Below are positions 5,651 through 12,800 of a stretch of 12,800 nucleotides of DNA, piece by piece. Within the stretch, counting starts at the first letter, position 1. Every line of letters starts with the position of its first letter. The translations under genes were made by a program, and so were the position numbers. The stretch is from the NCBI GenBank assembly GCA_002329075.1, contig DCXR01000053.1, positions 599 through 13,398 of the forward strand. The letters are read 5' to 3'. The notes below the pieces were generated by a model that saw only the letters and a list, made by a program, of their open reading frames with translations, was not told the origin of the DNA and did not search any database. Origin of the DNA: Candidatus Neomicrothrix sp. UBA2131 (lineage in GTDB: Bacteria; Actinomycetota; Acidimicrobiia; Acidimicrobiales; MedAcidi-G1).

Positions 5651-7113
5651 ACGCCGTCCGCGCACCGGCGATCGTGGCGCTTCTTGCGCTGCTCATCGGT
5701 GCCGTCGCGTTCTCCGTCGACCCCGAGGCACGGCTTCCCACCGATCACGTGGCGTCGGCGGTTTCCGAGCGGACTGCATCCGACGGATCGGCCGATGTCT
5801 GGTTCTGCGAGGGCCCGACGCCCGGGGCGCCTGGGGTGGACGACCGGATCGTGGCCCTCACCAACCCGACGGAGATACCGGTCGAGGGTCACATCACGAT
5901 CGTCGACGAGGGCGACCACCGGGTGCCGCGCGTCTTCGAGGTCGAAGCCGGTGAGCGCATCGAGTTCCGGCCGGGTCCGTTCGTTCCCGATGGCCGGTTC
6001 GCAGCGGTCACCGTCGAGGTCCCGGCCGGCGGGCTGTTCGTCGACCAGCAGATCGTCGGTGAGGCGTCCGCCGGGATGGACGACGAGCCCTGCGCCACGG
6101 TCACCTCGGCCACCTGGCGGCATCCGTGGGGGACCACCGAGCGACCGGGCACGACCGCCGTCCTGCTCCTGCACAACCCGTTCCCCGGCACAGCGGTCGC
6201 CGACCTCCGGCTGATCGGCGATCTGGGACGCCGCGAGTCGCTCGACTCGCAGGGCGTCGTGGTGGACGGCCGTTCGCTCGTCGCATTCGACCTGACCGGT
6301 CGGATAGCGGACTCGGGGGTTGTCTCGGCCGTCGTCGACGTGCGTGTCGGGCAGCTGGTGACGGCGCTGTTCCAGCACGGCGACGGCACCTCACCGAACG
6401 CCTGGCACGGCGTCGACCTCTCGCTGGGCGCGCCGGGTGATGCCGGACGGCTCTTCTTCCCGGGACCACCGGTGGCAGGCGACGGTGCCTCGGTCGCGCT
6501 GCTCAACGCCGGAGACGAGACGGTCGACGTCGAGGTCGTTCCGCATCCTGTTTCTGGTGAGTTCACCGTCGAGCCCTTCCGGATCGTCCTCCGGGCCGGC
6601 CGGAGGGAGGTCCTCGACCTCTTCGGGGACGGCCGACTCGACGGTGCGGGAGCGTTCCTGATCGAGGTCCGGTCCCTCGATGCGCCGACCGTCTCGGCCT
6701 CCCTCGTCACCCGTGCCGCCGTCGACGCAGAGGCCGGCCAGGCCCCCGTGGGGCTGGATGTCACCAGTGCCGTCGACCATGCCGCAACGAAGTGGTGGGT
6801 GCGTTCCGGCCGGGCAGAAAGCGGAGGGTCGGCGTCGCTGGTCGTGTTCAACCCGGCGGGAGCCGGCATCGCCGAGGTCGACCTGGGCCTCGTTCCGGTG
6901 GGGGACGCCGACGAGGTCGGGGCCGCGGGCGAACTCCTTCCCACCCACCTCGAACTGGACTCGGGCATGATGGTCGAGTTCGCCCTTCCGCCCGGGGTCG
7001 TGGAGATCGAGTCGTCTGCTGCGATCGTCGTCGTGGCAAGGCTGGACGGACCGTCAGGTCGGACCAGCTTCGTCGGAACAGCGGGAGCCGGAACGGTCGT
7101 TCGGCCTTCGTGA
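5647..7113 (+). CDS. secreted or membrane-anchored DUF5719-like protein of unknown function
   Basis: This 488-residue protein has an N-terminal hydrophobic segment (about 6-23, APAIVALLALLIGAVAFSV) after one Arg, fitting a signal peptide or uncleaved anchor. The rest is hydrophilic and rich in short Val/Gly beta-strand-like stretches, suggesting tandem beta-sandwich domains outside the membrane. Repeated pieces such as ALTNPTEIPVEGHITI (70-85), LLLHNPFPGTAVADLRL (173-189), ALLNAGDETVDVEVV (284-298) and LVVFNPAGAGIAEVDL (398-413) look like four versions of one strand-N-x-x-strand unit. Cys54 (WFCEGP) and Cys149 (EPCATV) could form a disulfide. The layout and the position directly after a GT2-membrane gene match actinobacterial DUF5719, a family without known activity. 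The ATG overlaps the upstream TGA by 4 nt, so the two proteins are probably translationally coupled and act together in envelope assembly (inference). Confidence 0.82.
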   Translation: MNAVRAPAIVALLALLIGAVAFSVDPEARLPTDHVASAVSERTASDGSADVWFCEGPTPGAPGVDDRIVALTNPTEIPVEGHITIVDEGDHRVPRVFEVEAGERIEFRPGPFVPDGRFAAVTVEVPAGGLFVDQQIVGEASAGMDDEPCATVTSATWRHPWGTTERPGTTAVLLLHNPFPGTAVADLRLIGDLGRRESLDSQGVVVDGRSLVAFDLTGRIADSGVVSAVVDVRVGQLVTALFQHGDGTSPNAWHGVDLSLGAPGDAGRLFFPGPPVAGDGASVALLNAGDETVDVEVVPHPVSGEFTVEPFRIVLRAGRREVLDLFGDGRLDGAGAFLIEVRSLDAPTVSASLVTRAAVDAEAGQAPVGLDVTSAVDHAATKWWVRSGRAESGGSASLVVFNPAGAGIAEVDLGLVPVGDADEVGAAGELLPTHLELDSGMMVEFALPPGVVEIESSAAIVVVARLDGPSGRTSFVGTAGAGTVVRPS

Positions 7114-7132
7114 CCGGCCTGCGGCCCGGTCA
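7111..7132. terminator. hairpin spanning both stop codons of convergent genes, possible bidirectional terminator
   Basis: TGACCGGCC pairs with GGCCCGGTCA (one bulged C, 3-nt loop TGC). The stem begins with the TGA of the DUF5719-like gene and ends with the TGA of the thioredoxin-like gene on the other strand. No T-tract follows on either side, so any terminator activity would be of the GC-hairpin-only kind. The geometry is seen; the function is a guess. Confidence 0.4.
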
Positions 7133-7573
7133 GGATGCGCTGCAGCCGTCCGGGACCGAGCCGGGCTGTCGGACCTCGGCCAGCGACGCCCAGAGGTGCG
7201 TGCTGGTGACCGGACCGAGGTGGTGGTGGCGCACGGCACCCTCGTCGTCGACGACCAGGACCAGCGGCACGGCGTCGATCCCGTAGCGGTCGTGGACCTC
7301 GCGGTCGGCGTTCGCCTCGACCTCGACCACGGCCACCTCAGAACTCTCGAGCGGACGAGCACGGGAGAGGACGCCGTCGCAGGCCTCGCAGGTCGAGCTG
7401 GTGAACACGGCGACCAGCCAGGGTGTGCCCGGGCGGGCGAAGTCGCCACGTCGAACCTGGTCGGGGACCGTCCAGCCGGTTCGCACGGGACGGCGGTCGG
7501 TGCGCCGCTGGAGGAGGGCGGCGGCCATCCCGGCGGCGGCGGCGATGCCGAGGAGGAGCAGGAGCCGGTCCAC
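7130..7573 (-). CDS. membrane-anchored thioredoxin-fold protein with a CEAC redox motif
   Basis: This is a 147-residue predicted thiol-disulfide protein. A hydrophobic helix (about 3-21, RLLLLLGIAAAAGMAAALL) is followed by the basic stretch QRRTDRR (22-28). A thioredoxin-like domain (about 36-135) then has AVFTSSTCEACDG (55-67) with active-site Cys62 and Cys65, VVEVEANAD (82-90) and the cis-Pro loop AVPLVLVVDD (101-110). A further Cys lies near the C-terminus (Cys144). By the positive-inside rule the basic flank after the helix suggests the domain faces the cytoplasm; a periplasmic reductase or a signal peptide cannot be excluded. The GTG at 7573 starts 3 nt after the ftsH stop in the same frame, so translation is probably coupled to ftsH. 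The stop lies 16 bp from the convergent DUF5719-like gene. No specific substrate can be named. Confidence 0.85.
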   Translation of the reverse strand: MDRLLLLLGIAAAAGMAAALLQRRTDRRPVRTGWTVPDQVRRGDFARPGTPWLVAVFTSSTCEACDGVLSRARPLESSEVAVVEVEANADREVHDRYGIDAVPLVLVVDDEGAVRHHHLGPVTSTHLWASLAEVRQPGSVPDGCSAS

Positions 7574-7576
7574 GGG

Positions 7577-9484
<1,908 letters not shown>

Positions 9485-9490
9485 GGCCCC

Positions 9491-9496
9491 ATCGTA
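9491..9496 (-). promoter_or_regulatory. -10-like box of the ftsH unit
   Basis: On the minus strand this reads TACGAT, fitting the actinobacterial TAnnnT pattern. It ends 6 nt before the ftsH ATG at 9484, so the transcript would start at or next to the start codon. There is no Shine-Dalgarno within the remaining spacer and no clear -35 element. Confidence 0.55.
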
Positions 9497-9553
9497 CGGG
9501 GCCGGCCTCCGGCTCAGGCCGCGTGCCGATGCGGTCGCCGGTGGGACCCTCGC

Positions 9554-9559
9554 TAGGGT
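9554..9559 (+). promoter_or_regulatory. -10-like box of the CPBP protease unit
   Basis: TAGGGT lies 7 nt before the ATG at 9567, the ideal spacing for transcription to begin on the A of ATG. It is the same hexamer as at the GT2 and rmd promoters. The 82-bp space to the divergent ftsH start holds both boxes and nothing else recognised. Confidence 0.6.
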
Positions 9560-9566
9560 GCCCCCG

Positions 9567-10283
9567 ATGAACGGCCCGTCTGTCGATCCGGTCGATCCGG
9601 TTGTCGCCGAGGGGCAATGGGGCGCCCGCCACGTTGCGGCGGGGTTGGGAATCGGCTGGGCGGTGACGGTCCTCGTGCAGGTAGCCCTGGTGCTGTTGGA
9701 CGTCTACGAGGACGGTGAGGAATTCTCGCTCGAAGCGGTGTCGTTGTTCCAGGTGGCGCTCTGGTTCGGGCTCTTCGGTGTGCCGGTCTGGATCGTGTCG
9801 AACCGGGGGCTCGACTGGTCGACACTGGGGCTGACCATCGAGCGCCGTGACATCCTGCCGGGTCTCGCCATCGGGGTGTTCGCCCAGGCGCTGCTGGTCC
9901 CCGCCCTCTATGCCCCGATCCTTTTCTTCCGTGACGATCTCGACGTGGCTGAGGACGCCCGGGAACTGGTCGACAAGGCCGACGGCCTCGGGGTGGTGCT
10001 GCTGATCGTGGTCGTGGTCGTGGGGGCACCCGTCGTCGAGGAGATCTTCTTCCGTGGCCTCGCCCTGCGGGCGTTCGAGTGGCGCCTCGGACGCAGGGTG
10101 GGCCTGGTTGTCTCGGCCATCGTCTTCGGCCTGGTCCACCTCCAGCTCCTGCAGTTCCCGGCGCTGGTGATGTTCGGGCTGATCGCCGGCTGGCTGGCGC
10201 AACGTGACGGCCGCCTGGGGCGGGCGATCTGGGCCCACGTCGGGTTCAACGCATGGACGGTGGGGCTGCTGCTGTGGATGTGA
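9567..10283 (+). CDS. CPBP-family intramembrane glutamic protease (CAAX prenyl protease/bacteriocin-processing family)
   Basis: This is a 238-residue polytopic membrane protein. Hydrophobic segments lie at about 23-45, 58-78, 97-121, 141-155, 177-197 and 200-210, with a last one near 222-236. The family motifs are present: EEIFFR (158-163, the catalytic Glu pair and Arg), FGLVH (187-191, with the active-site His) and HVGFN (224-228). In the family these residues activate water for peptide cleavage inside the membrane; substrates are unknown for most bacterial members and none is indicated here. The ATG at 9567 is chosen because it directly follows a TAGGGT box. An open frame extends further upstream but runs antisense into ftsH. 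The N-terminus contains a tandem 9-bp repeat (9582-9599, encoding VDPVDP). The stop overlaps the next gene's GTG by 4 nt, tying its expression to the large membrane protein downstream. Confidence 0.9.
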   Translation: MNGPSVDPVDPVVAEGQWGARHVAAGLGIGWAVTVLVQVALVLLDVYEDGEEFSLEAVSLFQVALWFGLFGVPVWIVSNRGLDWSTLGLTIERRDILPGLAIGVFAQALLVPALYAPILFFRDDLDVAEDARELVDKADGLGVVLLIVVVVVGAPVVEEIFFRGLALRAFEWRLGRRVGLVVSAIVFGLVHLQLLQFPALVMFGLIAGWLAQRDGRLGRAIWAHVGFNAWTVGLLLWM

Positions 10284-12800
10284 CGGGACAGTTCGAGCCG
10301 GAGGACATGGCCGACGTCGAGGGTCCCGACGACGTCGGACAGGACGCCCCTGCGGAGCCTGCCGGGCCGAGGCGCCGCCTGGGCCTGACGGCCACGGGCT
10401 GGATGACGCTGTTCTGCGTCGGCCTCGCCACCTTCTTCGTGTTCATGATGGTGAACCCGGACGGCGTGCTGTTCACCAGGAGCACCCCCACCGGCGGTGA
10501 CCTTGGCGCCCACGTCTGGGGGCCGGCCTTCCTGCGCGACGAGGTGCTGCCCCGGTTCCGCCTGACCGGCTGGACCCCGGACTGGTACGCCGGCTTTCCC
10601 GCCTACCACTTCTACATGGTCGTGCCGATGCTCATGGTCGTCGCGGTCGACGTCGGCCTGCTCGTGCCGCTTGCCCTCCCGGTGTCGGTTCTGGCGATCG
10701 CAGGGCTCGTCCGCGTGATCCGTCGCCGTCCACGGGGTTGGGTACCGATGGCCTGGGCGCTGGGATGCACCGCCTTCCTCGTCTGGCCCGTCCACTACGG
10801 CGTGGCGATCAAGCTCGTGGCGGTCGCCGGCCTGGTCGCCATGCCGGCCGCCGGCTGGGCGCTGGGCCGCCTCTCCGGCCTGCCGTTCCCGGGCCCCGCC
10901 CTGCTGTCGGCGGCGACCCTCCTGTTCGTCTTCGACCGCTCGTTCAACATCATGGGCGGCAACCTCATGTCGACGATGGCGGGTGAGTTCGCCTTCGCCC
11001 TCGCTGTCCCTGCCAGCCTCGTCTACATCGGCCTCATGGTGCGGGGCATCGAAACGGGACGCGACCGGGCCTGGGCGGCGTTGCTGCTCGCCCTGACGGG
11101 CCTCTGCCACCTCCTGGTGGCGTTCTTCGCCCTGGTCGCCACCGGCGTCGCCCTCCTGTTGCGTCCCGGTCGTGCGACGCTGCGCTGGCTGGCCGGAACG
11201 GGCGCCCTGGCCGGGCTGCTGGCGGCGTTCTGGGTGCTGCCGTTCTGGTGGCGCAGCGACCACCTCAACGACATGTCCTGGACCAAGTTGACGCGTTTCC
11301 GCTCCTATCTCTGGGACCGCGAGAGCCTGGCGGCGGACTTCCTCACGAACGACCCGCCCCTGCAGCCGGTGCTGATCGCCGCCCTGCTCGGTGCCGTCCT
11401 CTCCGTGCTGTTCCGGCGCCGCCTCGGCATGGTGCTCGCCGGCACCGGCCTGCTCCTGCTGCTCGCCTTCATCCACCTCCCCGAGGGGCGGCTCTACAAC
11501 GGGCGGATCCTCCCGGCGTACTACCTGTGCGCCTACCTCCTGGCCGCCCTCGCCGTGGCCGAGGTCCTGCGCCTGCTGGGCCGCCTCCTCGACGGCCTCG
11601 TCGGCAGGGGAGGCCGTGGGCTGGCCGGGGCCGGGGCCGTAGGCGTCACGCTCGCCACGGTCGTGATGCTGGCGCTTCCGCTGCGTGCCCTGCCGGGCGG
11701 CTCGATGGACGGCAACGCGTACCGCTGGCTGGGCCTCGAGACCGAGGAACTGAACCTCGGACGGTCGTGGGCGAGGTGGAACTTCAAGGGCTACGAGGCC
11801 CGCACCGGCGACTCCACCGGCGGCGGATGGGACGAACTGAGGGCATTGACGGCCACGCTGGAGGTCGTCGCCGACGAGCACGGCTGCGGTCGCCTCATGT
11901 GGGAGTACAACAAGGACCTCACCAGGTACGGCACGCCGATGTCGCTGATGCTCATACCCCTCTGGACCGACGGCTGCGTGGGTTCGATGGAGGGCCTCTA
12001 CTTCGAGTCGTCGACCACCACGCCGTTCCACTTCCTCGTCCAGTCGGAGCTCTCGGTGGGGCCGTCGAGGGCCCAGCGCCACCTGCCCTACCGCGGCTTC
12101 AACCTCGACCTGGGGCTCGGGCACCTGCAACAACTCGGGGTGCCCTACTACGCGGCCTCCTCCGAACGCCCCGTCAGCGAGGCCCGTGCCCATCCGGGGT
12201 TCACAGAGGTAGCCAACAGCGGACCCTGGACCGTGTTCCTCGTGGCCGACGCCCCGCTGGTCGAGGGACTCGACCTCGAGCCGGCCGTCTACACCGACGT
12301 CGAACACGGGACCTGGCTGGATCCGGCCGTCGATGTCTTCCAGGCCTCCCCCGATGCGGTTCCCCGCACGGTCGGGGGCCCCGAGGCATGGCAACGGGTG
12401 GCGTCCGACGAACAGCCCGAGCGGCTGGAGTTGCCAGCGGTGGCCGTCTCCGACATCGAGGCCGGGGTCGACAGCGTGTCGTTCACCGTCGACCGGGTCG
12501 GTGTGCCCGTCGTCGTCAAGGTCTCGTACTTCCCCAACTGGAAGGTCGACGGGGCCGACGGGCCGTGGCGGATCACGCCCAACCTCATGGTCGTCGTGCC
12601 CACGGACGAGGCGGTCTCCCTCTCCTACGGTCGGACCGGCATCGACATCCTCGCCACGCTCATGACCCTGGTGGGCCTGGCGGCCCTCGTCGTGCTCTGG
12701 CGCCGCCGGGAACCCACCTGGCCGATGGACGCCTGGTACGACGTCCTCGAGGCCACGCCCGACGTCGGAGCAGCGCTCGACCGCTGGGTCGACCGTCGTG
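10280..12800 (+). CDS. large polytopic membrane protein, GT-C/PTPS-related type, 3' end cut by window
   Basis: At least 840 residues are open to the window edge. A 39-residue acidic cytoplasmic N-terminus precedes TM1 (about 40-58). A first outer loop carries TGGDLGAHVWGP (71-82) and WTPDWYAGFPAYHFY (98-112). About ten further hydrophobic segments run to residue 470. A long hydrophilic, probably extracytoplasmic region follows (471-785), containing YFPNWKVDG (750-758) and ending in YGRTGID. A final helix (about 787-806) precedes a basic RRRE and a soluble tail. This layout fits the membrane family annotated as 6-pyruvoyl-tetrahydropterin synthase-related, which resembles GT-C lipid-linked sugar transferases; the loop Asp74 is a candidate catalytic residue. 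The name does not imply pterin chemistry. The GTG at 10280 is preferred for its GTGA overlap with the CPBP stop; GTG at 10274 and ATG at 10307 are alternatives. Activity and substrate are unknown. Confidence 0.8.
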   Translation, partial: MTGQFEPEDMADVEGPDDVGQDAPAEPAGPRRRLGLTATGWMTLFCVGLATFFVFMMVNPDGVLFTRSTPTGGDLGAHVWGPAFLRDEVLPRFRLTGWTPDWYAGFPAYHFYMVVPMLMVVAVDVGLLVPLALPVSVLAIAGLVRVIRRRPRGWVPMAWALGCTAFLVWPVHYGVAIKLVAVAGLVAMPAAGWALGRLSGLPFPGPALLSAATLLFVFDRSFNIMGGNLMSTMAGEFAFALAVPASLVYIGLMVRGIETGRDRAWAALLLALTGLCHLLVAFFALVATGVALLLRPGRATLRWLAGTGALAGLLAAFWVLPFWWRSDHLNDMSWTKLTRFRSYLWDRESLAADFLTNDPPLQPVLIAALLGAVLSVLFRRRLGMVLAGTGLLLLLAFIHLPEGRLYNGRILPAYYLCAYLLAALAVAEVLRLLGRLLDGLVGRGGRGLAGAGAVGVTLATVVMLALPLRALPGGSMDGNAYRWLGLETEELNLGRSWARWNFKGYEARTGDSTGGGWDELRALTATLEVVADEHGCGRLMWEYNKDLTRYGTPMSLMLIPLWTDGCVGSMEGLYFESSTTTPFHFLVQSELSVGPSRAQRHLPYRGFNLDLGLGHLQQLGVPYYAASSERPVSEARAHPGFTEVANSGPWTVFLVADAPLVEGLDLEPAVYTDVEHGTWLDPAVDVFQASPDAVPRTVGGPEAWQRVASDEQPERLELPAVAVSDIEAGVDSVSFTVDRVGVPVVVKVSYFPNWKVDGADGPWRITPNLMVVVPTDEAVSLSYGRTGIDILATLMTLVGLAALVVLWRRREPTWPMDAWYDVLEATPDVGAALDRWVDRR

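Noticed and set aside
9582..9599. Tandem 9-bp repeat GTCGATCCG x2
   Set aside because: It is only two copies, in frame, encoding VDPVDP in a non-conserved N-terminus; probably slippage without function.
9908..12394. Long minus-strand open frame opposite the CPBP and large membrane protein genes
   Set aside because: It is Arg/Gln/Glu/His-rich shadow sequence. The plus strand has membrane segments, CPBP motifs and promoter-linked starts.

Overview
The window is a dense, GC-rich stretch of bacterial chromosome. It has NTG starts, near-zero intergenic space and coenzyme F420 biosynthesis, which together point to an actinobacterium. A lineage such as Acidimicrobiia is plausible, but that is inference. 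No tRNA, rRNA, CRISPR array, insertion sequence or phage gene was seen. Nearly every base is assigned to nine protein genes. The only real non-coding spaces are two divergent promoter regions (2412-2509 and 9485-9566) and short operon gaps.

Region 1 (1-2411, minus strand) is an operon read right to left: rmd (GDP-6-deoxy-D-mannose reductase), gmd (GDP-mannose 4,6-dehydratase), then cofD/fbiA (F420 side-chain transferase, running off the left edge). Gmd plus Rmd would turn GDP-mannose into GDP-D-rhamnose, an activated sugar for cell-envelope glycans. Region 2 (2510-7113, plus strand) is divergent from it. It holds a 1046-residue protein with an N-terminal GT2 glycosyltransferase domain and a large multi-membrane/extracytoplasmic C-terminal part. 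It overlaps by 4 nt a secreted or anchored DUF5719-like protein. The nearby cofD, sugar-nucleotide genes and GT2/DUF5719 pair resemble a neighbourhood common in actinobacteria, where fbiA lies near mannose/rhamnose and envelope genes.

Region 3 (7130-9484, minus strand) converges on region 2. It encodes the membrane AAA+ protease FtsH, followed 3 nt later by a small membrane-anchored thioredoxin-fold protein. Region 4 (9567-12800, plus strand) is divergent from ftsH. It encodes a CPBP-family intramembrane protease overlapping by 4 nt a very large polytopic membrane protein of the GT-C/PTPS-related type, which runs off the right edge.

The first gene of each of the four transcription units has a TAGGGT or TACGAT -10-like box 6-9 nt before an initiation codon, so these mRNAs are probably leaderless or nearly so. 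For rmd the initiation codon at that position opens a 10-codon leader peptide with two adjacent Cys codons, whose stop overlaps the rmd start. Internal operon genes use a Shine-Dalgarno site (gmd) or stop/start overlaps. The most interesting candidates are this cysteine leader peptide, the uncharacterised GT2-membrane/DUF5719 envelope pair with an altered GT2 active-site motif, the FtsH-thioredoxin pair, and the CPBP/giant membrane protein pair.
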